Assembly: GCF_002086695.1 (NCBI RefSeq)
Contig: NZ_MVIH01000005.1
Location: forward strand, 124,001-188,000
Origin: Mycolicibacterium rhodesiae
GTDB lineage: Bacteria > Actinomycetota > Actinomycetes > Mycobacteriales > Mycobacteriaceae
Length of the DNA: 64,000 bases
Reading direction: 5' to 3'
Each line of letters opens with the position of its first letter. Position 1 is the stretch's first letter. Positions 45,943 through 55,187 of the stretch are shown in pieces. The notes under the pieces are model-generated. The model was not told the origin of the DNA, ran no database searches, and was given only the letters and a program-made list of their open reading frames with translations. Made by a program: the position numbers and the translations under genes.

Positions 45943-47244
45943 CGGGCGCAGCACCAGCCAGCCCTGGGGCGGGATCACCACAGCGTCGACGAGCTCTTCG
46001 GGCGGTGCCGCGGTGCCGCCCACCAGCCGGGCCTGCCCGCCGATGAGTGTGGCGACCGGCAGCTCCATCGGCGAGTCGTCGATGTTGAGTGCAACGATCA
46101 AGGCGTCGTCACCGTTGCGGGTTTCGTAGGCATAGCCGCGGTTGTCCAGTTGCAGCGCAGTGGTTTTCGCTTCGTGCAGCCACGGATTGCGTCGGCGCAG
46201 GCCGATCAGGTACTGGTGCAGGTTCCAGGTCTCGCGCCCGGCGGGATCCAACGGGACGGGTGGCGACCCGAACTCGGGACGGACCGCGTCGTCGCCGCCG
46301 GCCCGTTCTTCCTTGACACCGCGATAGCCGAGTTCGTCACCGGCGTAGATGCTGGGGACACCGCCGGTGGTGAACAGCAGGACCAGGGCGTGGGCCACCT
46401 GCTCGGGCCGGTCCAGCTTGCTGGCGATCCGGGTGACGTCGTGGTTGCCGACGAACGTCAGCGGCGCGAACCGGGCCAGGAAATCGTTGTGGCGCTGCAA
46501 CGCCCAATCCAGCTCGTGGAAGTTGCCGTCGTTGAGGCTGCTCCAGATCGCCTTCCACAGTTCGTACTGAGTCACCGAGTCGACACCGGAACCGTCGACG
46601 AACGCGGCGTAATCGCCGTGGATCACCTCGGCGACGAACCAGGCGTCGGGATGGGCTTCGCGGACCCGCGGGAGCACCTGGGCCCAGAATGTCTCCGGCA
46701 CCGCGTACGCGGCATCGAGTCGCCAGCCGTCGGCGCCCCGGGCCAGCCAGTGGCTCATCACGTCGACTGTGTAGTCGACGACGGCCGGGCTCTTGTGGTT
46801 GAGAGTGATGAGCTCGCCGTGGCCCTCGAAGGTGTGGAAGTGGCCGGGGCGGCCGCGAAACCACGACCGTGCGTCGGGGTCGGTGCCCTCGACGGCGCGC
46901 CGGTAATGCTCGAATTCCGTTCCCACGTGGTTGAACACACCGTCGAGGAGGACCCGCAGTCCACGCCGATGTGCTTCGGCGACAAGGTGATCGAAGTCGG
47001 CGTCGTCACCGAGTCGCGGATCAATGCGGAAGTGATCGGTGGTGTCGTACCCGTGCGTGCGGGAGGCGAAGACGGGACCCAGCGCGATTCCCGATGTGCC
47101 GAGTTCGACGGCATGGTCGAGCCAGTCGACAATGCGGCGGAGCCGGTGTTCGCCAGGACCGGGCGGTTCGGCGGCTGGGAAGGCGCCGACGAAACCGAGC
47201 GGGTAGACGTGCCACCAGATCGCGTGGCGCACCCAGTCGATCAT
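45937..47244 (-). CDS. GH13-family alpha-amylase-type glucosidase
   Basis: 435 residues, (beta/alpha)8 amylase barrel. Catalytic triad: nucleophile Asp in GADGWRLDAAYA, acid/base Glu in WFVAEVIHG and Asp in FVGNHDVTR. The conserved calcium/substrate region LLDGVFNHVG is also present. No signal peptide, so it acts on cytosolic alpha-glucans or maltooligosaccharides; exact substrate unknown. ATG at 47244 overlaps the deaminase stop (ATGA), hence translational coupling of two functionally unrelated enzymes. Confidence 0.9.
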   Translation of the reverse strand: MIDWVRHAIWWHVYPLGFVGAFPAAEPPGPGEHRLRRIVDWLDHAVELGTSGIALGPVFASRTHGYDTTDHFRIDPRLGDDADFDHLVAEAHRRGLRVLLDGVFNHVGTEFEHYRRAVEGTDPDARSWFRGRPGHFHTFEGHGELITLNHKSPAVVDYTVDVMSHWLARGADGWRLDAAYAVPETFWAQVLPRVREAHPDAWFVAEVIHGDYAAFVDGSGVDSVTQYELWKAIWSSLNDGNFHELDWALQRHNDFLARFAPLTFVGNHDVTRIASKLDRPEQVAHALVLLFTTGGVPSIYAGDELGYRGVKEERAGGDDAVRPEFGSPPVPLDPAGRETWNLHQYLIGLRRRNPWLHEAKTTALQLDNRGYAYETRNGDDALIVALNIDDSPMELPVATLIGGQARLVGGTAAPPEELVDAVVIPPQGWLVLRPL

Positions 47245-47720
47245 GGCGCGAACTTCGCCTTGTACAGAGACTTCATCTCGTCCTGATACCCAGATGCGGG
47301 GCCATCCACCGTCAAATGTGGGGCAATCGTCGTGATCGGCAGCGTCGCCACGGGCGGCAGCGGCGCCTGCCACGTGGCGAGCCACTGGCCCAGCTGCGCG
47401 CCCGCGACGGCAAACACGATGCGGCCCAAGCCAACCCAGGCATGTGCAGCGGCGCACATCGGGCAGTGCTCGCCGGAGGTGTAGACGGTGGCGCGGGCCC
47501 GCTGGTCGGGGGAGAGGTTGGCGGCTGACCACTGTGCGATCGCGAGTTCGGGATGAGCGGTGGCATCTCCGCCTGCGACGTGGTTGTGATCCTCGAACAA
47601 GACCGTGCCGTCTTCGTCGACCAGGATCGAGCCGAACGGCTCGTCACCGGCGTTCAATGCGGTGCGGGCCAGCTCGACGCAGCGGCCGAGCCGGCGGATG
47701 TCCTGGTCGTCGAGCGCCAC
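47241..47720 (-). CDS. Nucleoside deaminase (CMP/dCMP deaminase superfamily)
   Basis: 159 residues. Zinc deaminase motif: His with Glu acid/base in THAPE-like TAHPELAIAQ and the two Cys in EHCPMCAAAH (PCxxC pattern). Closest to guanine/cytosine-type or tRNA adenosine-like nucleoside deaminases; substrate not resolved. The last four bases overlap the GH13 start. Nine bases downstream of the rhomboid-like gene on the same strand, forming a three-gene unit. Confidence 0.88.
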   Translation of the reverse strand: MALDDQDIRRLGRCVELARTALNAGDEPFGSILVDEDGTVLFEDHNHVAGGDATAHPELAIAQWSAANLSPDQRARATVYTSGEHCPMCAAAHAWVGLGRIVFAVAGAQLGQWLATWQAPLPPVATLPITTIAPHLTVDGPASGYQDEMKSLYKAKFAP

Positions 47721-47729
47721 GTCCTCACC

Positions 47730-48446
47730 TTACGCAACCGGTGTCGGCGGATGGCGGAAGCGCCAAAGGTCCAGTAGCCGCATCGGATCCACCGGGGACC
47801 CGGGGCGGCCACGGGCCAGCGGGTAACAGGCGAACCCGACGAACAGTGCGACCAGGTGCCCGACCGGGGTGAACTCCGGCGTGATCACCACTGCGCCCAC
47901 GCAATAAACGAGAGCGATGAACACATACATCCAGCGCCACGGCCGCGCGATGTGATAGCTCAGCAGGCCGACGATGCCGGCGGCGAAGTAGCTGACGCCG
48001 ATGTCGCGGGCGTTGAGGTAGCGCGGTGAGATCATCGCCTCCTGGATCTGCCAGTACAGGTATCCCTCGCTGGCGTAGGTGGCGACGATGTGGGCGATCA
48101 ACCCGGCAATCAGGAATCGCAGGCGCCCCAGCCAGCGCTCGGCAGGGGCCAGGAAGAGAGAGAAACCCACCAGGTACGGCCACCACGCAGCGCCGTCGAG
48201 CCACAGCAGGCTGGTGACGAGGACCCGGATCGGGTCGGAGGCGAGGTGGTGCAGGTTCGTGGAGTCTTTGCGCAGCAGTTCCAAGAGGTGCCAGTGCGGG
48301 AGTAGGTGCTGGGCGATCGTCGTGAGGAACAGCACCGCCAGCCAGCCGAACGTGATCGGCGCGGTGCCGATGAAATGCACGACCCGGCCGGGCCAGCCGC
48401 GCCGCGTCGGAAGGACGGGCGAGGGGGGTTCGAGGCCGTCGTGCAC
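47730..48446 (-). CDS. Rhomboid-like membrane protein
   Basis: 238 residues, six membrane helices. A rhomboid-like layout with candidate catalytic Ser in DIGVSYFAAG (usual GxSG) and His in PVGHLVALFVGF. The motif is atypical, so protease activity is possible but unproven; it may be a pseudoprotease. ATG at 48446. First of a unit with the deaminase and GH13 genes. Confidence 0.75.
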   Translation of the reverse strand: MHDGLEPPSPVLPTRRGWPGRVVHFIGTAPITFGWLAVLFLTTIAQHLLPHWHLLELLRKDSTNLHHLASDPIRVLVTSLLWLDGAAWWPYLVGFSLFLAPAERWLGRLRFLIAGLIAHIVATYASEGYLYWQIQEAMISPRYLNARDIGVSYFAAGIVGLLSYHIARPWRWMYVFIALVYCVGAVVITPEFTPVGHLVALFVGFACYPLARGRPGSPVDPMRLLDLWRFRHPPTPVA

Positions 48447-48476
48447 CCACCGAGATTACTTCGGCGGGCCCGTCCG

Positions 48477-50174
48477 CTAGTGGCAACAGCCCCCGGTCGG
48501 TGTTTCCAGCACTTCCAGCCGACACAGGCACGAGGCCAGGATCGGGACGTCCGCGCGGGCCTTGGCCAGTTCGAGTTGGCGGCCGACGATCACGGCCTCA
48601 TTTGTGCGGCCGAGTCGCTGCAAGCATTCGTGGTAGCCGTGCAGGCTCCAGACGTTGCCCGGATGGTGACATGGCCGGCTCAGCGTCGGGTCCAGACCGA
48701 GGTCGGCGGCATACACCGCGGCCGCGTCCTCGACGCGCCCTTGCTCGAGCAGCAGTGCGCCGTATGCGTGCCGGGTGGGCTGCATCCAGCCCCACGGTTC
48801 GTCGTACGGGAGCTCGTCGTCGAGTGCGATCGCCCGCCGCAGATGAGCGAACGCCTCTTCAAAATCGCCCTCCCGATAAGCGATCTCACCGTCGAGCATC
48901 GCCGCCGCGACGGCCAAGATATCGCGGCTGGTGTTGTTGAACAGATACCGCGACTCCGGGACCCGCGCGTAGGCCGCGGCGAACGCCTCCCGTTCGGCGG
49001 CCGCCTGGGCCAGCTGCCCCTTGGCGGCATGCGCGACTCCACGCCCGTAGTGGATGGTTGCCGTTGTCGTGCAGTACAACTCCGTGTCGGCGGGCAGGGG
49101 TTCGGCGATCAGTTCATCCCAGCGCCCGAACCGGATCAGTACATGGACTCGCAACGGTGCGAACGCTTCCAGCCAGTCCGCCATCGGCGGCGACTCGATG
49201 CTGAGCAGTTCGGCGGTCAGCTGCCCGGATAGCTCGCCGGCGGCCTGCAGTGCGATCTGCGACTGGCCCGCGAACATCGCCGAATAGACGATGAAGTGCA
49301 GATCGTGCGCCCGGTAGAGCGAGTAGAAGTTCAGCGGCCCGGCGTGCGCGACGAAACGGCGATCCGCCGCCACCGCGGACTGGTTGGCCAGCACCGAATC
49401 TCGATAGTTCCCGCACAACACGTCGATGTGCGACGGCATGTGCTGCAGGTGACCGGCGTCGGGCACCAGGCCGCGCAGCAGGTCGGCGGCCGGCAGCGCG
49501 TCCTCGGGGTGGGCTGACATCTCCATCGCGTGGATGTAGAGGTGCAACACGCCGGGATGGCCGCGACCGGCCTCGGTGCGCAGCGCGGCGTCCAGCAATT
49601 GCTTGGCCTCCACCACCCGCGAACCCGGGGCCGGTTCGCCGGTTTGGGTGTCCCACAATGCCCATGCCGTGATATTCACCAGCGCGTCGGCGGCCAGGGC
49701 GAGGACGTCGACGTCGTCGGGGTAGGCCCGCGCCAGTTCGGCCATGGCCTCGGCATAGGCGACATGCCCCGCGGCCAATGCTTCCGCATCGGAAGGATCG
49801 TCGGTCGGGAACCGGGTTGCCAGCGCCGCGATCAGGGCGTGCTCGACGACGCTGCCGCGGCTCTTGGCGGCCAGCTCCAGTTCCATGCGGGCCCGGGCCA
49901 GCGACGCGGTCAGGTCGACGGGATCGAAGGCCTCCCAACCCTTGTTGTAGTTCGGTCCGATCGCGTACGCGATGCCCCACCGGGCGATCGCGAGGTCGGC
50001 GTCGAGCGCCAGCGCCCGCTCGAAGCAGGTGATCGCTTCTTCGTGGTTGAAGGCGTACGCCCACACCAGTCCGCGGTCGAACCAAACCTGCGCGTGCGGC
50101 GACGGCGTGTCGACGGGACGGTGGTAGTCACCGAGGTCGTAGTACGGCTCGGTGTCGCCGAGTGGAACCGCCAT
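48477..50174 (-). CDS. TPR-containing protein (TTC38-like)
   Basis: 565 residues, cytosolic, alpha-solenoid. Repeated TPR-like helices, e.g. WAYAFNHEEAITCFERALALDADLAIARWGIAYAIGPNYNKGW and FAHLRRAIALDDE. The middle has many His (HLYIHAMEMSAHPEDA...AGHLQHMPSHI), and the C-terminus ends GGCCH, possible metal ligands. The family is often called tetratricopeptide repeat protein 38-like; function unknown. An ATG at 50174 is preferred to a GTG nine bases upstream. Confidence 0.8.
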   Translation of the reverse strand: MAVPLGDTEPYYDLGDYHRPVDTPSPHAQVWFDRGLVWAYAFNHEEAITCFERALALDADLAIARWGIAYAIGPNYNKGWEAFDPVDLTASLARARMELELAAKSRGSVVEHALIAALATRFPTDDPSDAEALAAGHVAYAEAMAELARAYPDDVDVLALAADALVNITAWALWDTQTGEPAPGSRVVEAKQLLDAALRTEAGRGHPGVLHLYIHAMEMSAHPEDALPAADLLRGLVPDAGHLQHMPSHIDVLCGNYRDSVLANQSAVAADRRFVAHAGPLNFYSLYRAHDLHFIVYSAMFAGQSQIALQAAGELSGQLTAELLSIESPPMADWLEAFAPLRVHVLIRFGRWDELIAEPLPADTELYCTTTATIHYGRGVAHAAKGQLAQAAAEREAFAAAYARVPESRYLFNNTSRDILAVAAAMLDGEIAYREGDFEEAFAHLRRAIALDDELPYDEPWGWMQPTRHAYGALLLEQGRVEDAAAVYAADLGLDPTLSRPCHHPGNVWSLHGYHECLQRLGRTNEAVIVGRQLELAKARADVPILASCLCRLEVLETPTGGCCH

Positions 50175-50244
50175 GCTGCACACCCTAGGTCAGCGCGGCG
50201 ACTGCCGATACCGTTGCAACCGACCAGAACGAAAGGGTGCCCAA

Positions 50245-50628
50245 GTGATTCGCTGCGTGCGTTTGTTCACCGGAGCCGATGCGCAGTCCCACGTCGAGAT
50301 CGGACGCCTCGACCTGTCGCCGGGACGCAACGACGACCTGGTGTCGGTGGCGATGTCGTCGACGCGGGTGACTGCGGAGGAGACCGCCAGCGGCGGCACG
50401 CTGGCCTGGCACACCGCGCCGGTGCGCCAACTCGTTGTGACGCTCGCCGGCACGCTGGCGTTCACCACCCGCGACGGCGAGGAATTCACGCTCGCCCCCG
50501 GCGACGTGCTGCTGGCCGAGGACACCGTCGGCTCCGGCCATCAGTGGCGGCTGGTCGACGCCAATCCGTGGCGACGGCTTTACATCGTGCTCGCCGACGG
50601 AACCGAGGTCCCGTTCGTCAGCGACTGA
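50245..50628 (+). CDS. Cupin-domain protein
   Basis: 127 residues, one cupin barrel: the His/Glu/Gly pattern WHTAPVRQLVVTLAGTLAFTTRDGEEFTLAPGDVLLAEDTVGSGHQWRLV is visible. A metal-binding dioxygenase or sugar isomerase relative; activity unknown. GTG at 50245 with GAAAGGG Shine-Dalgarno; the upstream in-frame ATG lies inside the divergent TPR gene. It is convergent with the exported protein gene. Confidence 0.85.
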   Translation: MIRCVRLFTGADAQSHVEIGRLDLSPGRNDDLVSVAMSSTRVTAEETASGGTLAWHTAPVRQLVVTLAGTLAFTTRDGEEFTLAPGDVLLAEDTVGSGHQWRLVDANPWRRLYIVLADGTEVPFVSD

Positions 50629-50636
50629 CGCTGTCC

Positions 50637-52199
50637 TCAGAGACCGAGCGCCGCGAACACCGCCGAAAGCCACCGTGGCACCGGCGAACTCGTGGGGGCG
50701 TTCGGTGTGTCGGTCACTTCGTAGGAGCCGAAGTCGTCCTGTTTGATCGGGGTGTTGAACTGAACACCCGTCAGCGTGAACGTGCTGTCGTCGACGATCA
50801 CCGTGAAGGTGCCCGTCACCTGCCAGACGGGCTGTCTGGTGGTGACGGTCGTGGTGTAGCCAGGGGGCGTGGTCACCTCGATGTCTTCTTCGAAGGTCTT
50901 GGTGAAAGTCCACGTGTGCCCGTAGGCGGTCTGGATCTCGGCGTTGATGGTCTTCGTCAAGTTGCTGAACGACGCCTTGGCGGTGATGTTGAGGCTGTCG
51001 GTCTGGCTGCGCACATCGATGAGCTTGAGCGTCCTCTTGATGGGGTTCTGCCCCCTGTTGATGATTGGGCTGGCCACGTTCTTGGGTGCGCTGAGCCCCT
51101 CGGACTCCGTCTCCGGCTTGAACTCGCACTTCCCGATGCCGCCGTCCTTGCACAACGCCTCGATGATTCTGGCCTGCGTTGCGGCCTGGTCCGGTCCGAT
51201 GACGGTGTTTGCGCCGGGCGCCTGCACCAAGACCACCGTCTTGCCGTCGGCCGAGCAGCGCTCGCTTCCGCCGACCGCACCGCATGTCGACGACGCGCCG
51301 TTGAAGGGCCCGACAGTCAGGTCGGCGGTGAATATCGTTCCGTCCGGCCCTACTCGCAACACCGGCTCGACCGTCGTCGTTCGGAGGAAGTTGTAGATCA
51401 CCTCGGTTCGGGCGGTGCCCCCTACCGGGATCACGGTGCCGGGCTTGGGCAACCCGTTCTCGGGGAGTTCGGTTGTGCCGTAACCGATCACGGTGACCGG
51501 TTTGCCGGTGAGATTGTAGATGGTGTAGCCCTGCGTGGTGGTACCCAGCAGTCCCGCGACGACGCCGCGCAATTGATCACCAGGACGCGTCGGCGTGGCA
51601 TCCACGGCGTTGAACAACGCCGCGAGATTCGGTGCCGGAGGATTGGTGAACCTGAGGTTCTTTCCGTCTGCTACGCATCGCTGACCGCCGCCGGCGCTCG
51701 CACAGGTGGATGAGGCCTCGTTGAACGGGCCGACGGTGAGGTTGGCGGTGAAGACCGTGTTGCCCTCCGCTGTCGTGAACAGGGCTTGGACTCGCGTCGT
51801 CTTCAGAAAGTTGTAGACAACTTCGAATCGGATCGTCTGGTTGGGCGCGACGACGGTGTCGGGCGCTGGTCCGCCGTTCTCTGGACGTTCGGTGGTTCCG
51901 TAGCCCACGAACGTCACCGAATCACTGCTCTCGTTCCTGAAGACGAATCCCTGGGTTGTGGTACCCAGCGCCGAGATCTCCGTGCGACGAAACAGCGCCC
52001 AGGCCAACACTTCCAGTGGTCGAGGAATGGCGGGCGGATCTGGCAGCGAGGGACCGGTGGCCAGCGCCGAAAGACGTGATACCACGCCCATCACGGGGGC
52101 CGCTGACAAGGACGCTGCCGACGGCGTTTGGTTGTTGGATTCTGCCGCGGGTCCGCCGGTTTCGGCAGGAAGTTGGACACTCGTAGGCTCTGCGGTCAC
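50637..52199 (-). CDS. Exported repeat protein, main part (start missing; likely frameshifted)
   Basis: 520 residues, with no signal peptide of its own. Two related about 130-residue modules (ALGTTTQGFVFRNESSDSVTFVGYGTTERPENG... and LLGTTTQGYTIYNLTGKPVTVIGYGTTELPENG...), each with an EVxYNFLxTT strand and a paired Cys motif (SSTCASAGGGQRCVADGK / SSTCGAVGGSERCSADGK), then a beta-rich C-terminal part. I do not recognise the family; it appears extracellular. The GTG at 52199 overlaps the stop of an upstream 110-codon signal-peptide frame. In its own frame codons continue without stop upstream (GLPTGFDVTAEP), which suggests a single gene split by a frameshift. Confidence 0.72.
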   Translation of the reverse strand: MTAEPTSVQLPAETGGPAAESNNQTPSAASLSAAPVMGVVSRLSALATGPSLPDPPAIPRPLEVLAWALFRRTEISALGTTTQGFVFRNESSDSVTFVGYGTTERPENGGPAPDTVVAPNQTIRFEVVYNFLKTTRVQALFTTAEGNTVFTANLTVGPFNEASSTCASAGGGQRCVADGKNLRFTNPPAPNLAALFNAVDATPTRPGDQLRGVVAGLLGTTTQGYTIYNLTGKPVTVIGYGTTELPENGLPKPGTVIPVGGTARTEVIYNFLRTTTVEPVLRVGPDGTIFTADLTVGPFNGASSTCGAVGGSERCSADGKTVVLVQAPGANTVIGPDQAATQARIIEALCKDGGIGKCEFKPETESEGLSAPKNVASPIINRGQNPIKRTLKLIDVRSQTDSLNITAKASFSNLTKTINAEIQTAYGHTWTFTKTFEEDIEVTTPPGYTTTVTTRQPVWQVTGTFTVIVDDSTFTLTGVQFNTPIKQDDFGSYEVTDTPNAPTSSPVPRWLSAVFAALGL

Positions 52200-52528
52200 A
52201 TCAAAGCCCGTCGGGAGACCGACCGCCGTCGCTGCGGGCTCTTCGATCCCAACGCGTCTCGTCGAGGTGACGTGGCGGTTCGATTGTGGGTGCTCGCGGG
52301 GCGCTTCACGGACGTCGCTGAGGTGGATACGGACCCGTCGTCTTCACTGCGTGCGGCGGGCTTTGCGGGGCCCGCTTTGCGTGCGGAGTGTGCGGATGAC
52401 GCTGAGCCAGACGAGTTGGTGTCGCCCGGGTCGGCCGCTGCGTTCCAAGGGCAGGCCACGATCGCCAGGCCCAGTCCCGTCACGAAGACGGCCGATGTCA
52501 GACGTGCTCTGGTCGATGGTGATTCCAC
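52196..52528 (-). CDS. Signal peptide and linker (5' part of the split exported protein)
   Basis: 110 residues: Sec signal peptide (MESPSTRARLTSAVFVTGLG...ACPWNAAADPG, cleavage AAA-DP) and a Ser/Ala/Lys-rich linker typical of large mycobacterial exported proteins. It ends just at the GTG of the following gene (four-base overlap). Most likely the N-terminus of the 50637-52199 protein, separated by a frameshift near 52200-52330. Confidence 0.6.
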   Translation of the reverse strand: MESPSTRARLTSAVFVTGLGLAIVACPWNAAADPGDTNSSGSASSAHSARKAGPAKPAARSEDDGSVSTSATSVKRPASTHNRTATSPRRDALGSKSPQRRRSVSRRALM

Positions 52529-52809
52529 GGCGCACCTTCTCGAGGAAATATCCGGCTTATTGCCGATAGCGTAAGTAGATCTGGCAATTTCCTGTGCGCC
52601 AAGAACGAGGTCGTCGACGACCGTTCACCGAGCCGAAACCGCTTGGTAAGTATGCGGGGCAGTCAGAGTGGGACAGCATATTTCGGGCGCGCTGTTCATC
52701 TTCGCAGCGAGCAACCGAAGGTCGACATCGTCGACGTTCGGTGCCCACAGCAATTCAATGCGGTGTTGCCGTCGGTCCTCGCACCGGAGGCTGGTGACGA
52801 GCGCCCTAC
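52529..52809. other. Intergenic, no recognisable feature
   Basis: 281 bases upstream of the exported-protein gene. It contains a palindrome GTCGTCGACGAC but no gene, iron box, LexA or SigF motif that I could find. Confidence 0.5.
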
Positions 52810-54393
52810 TCAGTGCCCGGCGACGATGTCAGACTCGTCGACGGTCACCGGCTCCTTGGCCGCGGGCAGCAGCGAATACAGCAGGCACACCACCGCGAAG
52901 AACAGATAACCCAGCGCCACTTGGGGATTGGCGGCCCACGCGATCTCGGGTGCGTGGATCAGGCCGACGAACGACAGTGCCGCGGCCACCACTGACGCCA
53001 GGGCGGCGTAGCGGAACTTCTTTTCCAGGATGAACGTCACCATGGTGCCCAGCAGCAGGCCGACCAGGATGGCGCCCTCGCCGAGCGTCTGCAGTCCGTC
53101 GTAGACCACGCCTGCGCCGCCGAGGGCGTCCATGCCGACCTTGGCCGCCGACGTTCCGGCCGCGTTCAGCGCGTTGTCGATCAGCCCGCTGGCCCACTGG
53201 GCGAGGTTGGGCAGCAGCGCCGCGACGACTGCCACCGCGTGCAGGCGCGGCACGGCCTGGAAGGCTTGGGCGCCGATCAGCAGACCGATGTAGAGCAGGA
53301 TCGGCACGATCGCCGGCACCGGCAGCAGCGCGGCCAGCACCCCGAACAATCCGAGGAAGCAGAGCAGACCGATCACGACGCCGCTGGCCAGCGAGTAGCC
53401 GGCCCGGCCGCCGGCGTCCTTCCAGCCGGGGTGGCCGATGTAGACCGCAGGCGGGAACGGCGAGCCGAACGCCGAACCGATGACCGCACCGGCGCCGTCG
53501 GCCAGCAGCACGCTACGCAGGTTGTAGTTGTCACCCGCGGCGGCCGCGCTCTCCACATTGCTCATCGCCTCGGTGAAGTTGTAGACGCCCAACGGGATTG
53601 CGGTGCCGAGCAGCGGAGCCAGGTGGGCAAGTCCGGAACCCAGCAGATCGAGGCGAAGGTCGGGGATACCGATCGCGATGTCGGAGATCGCCTGGCTGAC
53701 ATCAGGTGCCGACATGTAGCCACCGATCCAGCCGATCGCGGTGCCGACCAGCAATGCCACCAGGCCGACGGGGATGTTGCCGGGCAGCTTCACGTCGGTG
53801 AAGAAGCCGATCAGGATGATCGCCAGCACCGGCAGGCCGATCCAGGCGGCCTCCCACATCTGGGCGGCCGGGCGCATCGAGATGAACGTGATCGAGATGC
53901 CGGCCAGGGTGCCCAGCATCGCCGCGCGCGGCGTGAGCTTGCGGATGTAGGGGCCGACGAAGCCGCCGATGATGACGATGACGCCGATCATGAACGCCCA
54001 TGCCAACCCGGCCTTCCAGGCTTCGATGGGGTTCTTGGTGGCCAGGTAGACCGGCAGCATCACGACGAAAACCACGATGAACATGTGCGGCACACTCGGC
54101 CCGTAGGGCAGTGCGGTGACGTCGGTGCGGTTCTCCCGCCGCGCCAGCCGCCGGGCCAGGAACGTGTAGTAGAGGTTGCCCAGCACGAGGGCCACGCCGA
54201 GTGCGGGCAGCACGGTGCCCAGCACGTCGTCGGCCGGGAGCTTGACGACCCCGATCATCAGAGTGGTCAGGGTGAGGACGTTGACCAGGATGTTGAACCC
54301 GAGCCCGAAGAAGGCGTTGAGATCGCCCCGGGTCCACCACGGGATCTTCAGCTCGCTCGGCGGTGTCGCGGGCTCGGTGACGTCGGTGCTCAT
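52810..54393 (-). CDS. NCS2/AzgA-like purine permease
   Basis: 527 residues, about 12 membrane helices. NCS2 (nucleobase:cation symporter) pattern: TALPYGPSVPHMF, FVGPYIRKLTPRAAMLGTLAGISI and IPLGVYNFTEAMSNVESAAAAGDNYNLRSVLLADGAGAVIGSAFGSPFPPAVYIGHPG. Probably imports a purine base such as xanthine, guanine or adenine. Start at 54393 (second of two close ATGs), with AAAGG seven bases upstream. Stands alone. Confidence 0.85.
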   Translation of the reverse strand: MSTDVTEPATPPSELKIPWWTRGDLNAFFGLGFNILVNVLTLTTLMIGVVKLPADDVLGTVLPALGVALVLGNLYYTFLARRLARRENRTDVTALPYGPSVPHMFIVVFVVMLPVYLATKNPIEAWKAGLAWAFMIGVIVIIGGFVGPYIRKLTPRAAMLGTLAGISITFISMRPAAQMWEAAWIGLPVLAIILIGFFTDVKLPGNIPVGLVALLVGTAIGWIGGYMSAPDVSQAISDIAIGIPDLRLDLLGSGLAHLAPLLGTAIPLGVYNFTEAMSNVESAAAAGDNYNLRSVLLADGAGAVIGSAFGSPFPPAVYIGHPGWKDAGGRAGYSLASGVVIGLLCFLGLFGVLAALLPVPAIVPILLYIGLLIGAQAFQAVPRLHAVAVVAALLPNLAQWASGLIDNALNAAGTSAAKVGMDALGGAGVVYDGLQTLGEGAILVGLLLGTMVTFILEKKFRYAALASVVAAALSFVGLIHAPEIAWAANPQVALGYLFFAVVCLLYSLLPAAKEPVTVDESDIVAGH

Positions 54394-54545
54394 CGGCATG
54401 CCTTTCTGGCGCGTCGGGACATCGAGCGCTACCTGGAGATTCTCGACGCTCGCGTTCCAACCAGGGGTCGGTTATGTGTCAATCCTGTTAGCGGGCGACG
54501 AGACCCTCGTTCGACAGTCGATCGGCGCCGTGTTCTAGTGCTGAG

Positions 54546-55169
54546 GTGCTGGAGTTCACCGTCGAGGACCTGTCCGCCGAGGAGATCGCCCGGATGCAGG
54601 CGATCTATGAGCCGCTGGCGATCTCGGTGCGTCAGTTGGTTGACGCGACCATTCGCAGCGAGGTCGACGCCGAGACCGTCGCCGCGGTCAAGGCCGACAT
54701 CGACGCCGCGACCGCCCGGCTGCGGAGCAAGCAGATCGACGGCGCCTTCGGCGTGAGGCGCACCCCGTCGGGGCAGAGCATGAGTTGGGGTAACGCGGTG
54801 ATCGGGCTGCGGAACCCGATCGCGCCGCCGTTGGTGATCCACCGCGACGACGACGGACGGCGTTGGTGCGACTTCCATCTCGGTGCCGCCTATGAGGGTC
54901 CTCCCGGGCATGTCCATGGCGGGGTGTCGGCCCTGGTGCTGGATCACGTGCTGGGGGAGGCGGCCAGCCCGGATGGCAAACCGCGCTTCACCGGCAGCAT
55001 CACGGTGCGGTACCTGCGGGCCTGTCCACTCGGTCCGCTGCACTCGGAGGCCCAGATCACCCGCGTCGACGGCGTGAAAACCTTTGTCTCCGGCTACATC
55101 TCCGACGTCGAGGGCATCACCGTCGAAGCCGAAGGCGTCTTCATCACTCCGCGCTGGCTGCGCGACTGA
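54546..55169 (+). CDS. PaaI-type hotdog thioesterase
   Basis: 207 residues, hotdog fold: HVHGGVSALVLDHVLGEAAS contains the HGG active-site loop, followed by TGSITVRYLRACPLGPLHSEAQI. N-terminal helical extension of about 70 residues. Acyl-CoA or aryl-CoA hydrolysis; substrate unknown. GTG start at 54546. Begins a unit with EthD and FMN-binding genes (18-base gap, then overlap). Confidence 0.83.
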   Translation: MLEFTVEDLSAEEIARMQAIYEPLAISVRQLVDATIRSEVDAETVAAVKADIDAATARLRSKQIDGAFGVRRTPSGQSMSWGNAVIGLRNPIAPPLVIHRDDDGRRWCDFHLGAAYEGPPGHVHGGVSALVLDHVLGEAASPDGKPRFTGSITVRYLRACPLGPLHSEAQITRVDGVKTFVSGYISDVEGITVEAEGVFITPRWLRD

Positions 55170-55187
55170 CTGCGGTAGGTTCCAGCC

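Noticed and set aside
49530..51713. Plus-strand frame of 727 codons
   Set aside because: Antisense to the TPR and exported-protein genes, Arg/Gly/Val-rich, no domain.
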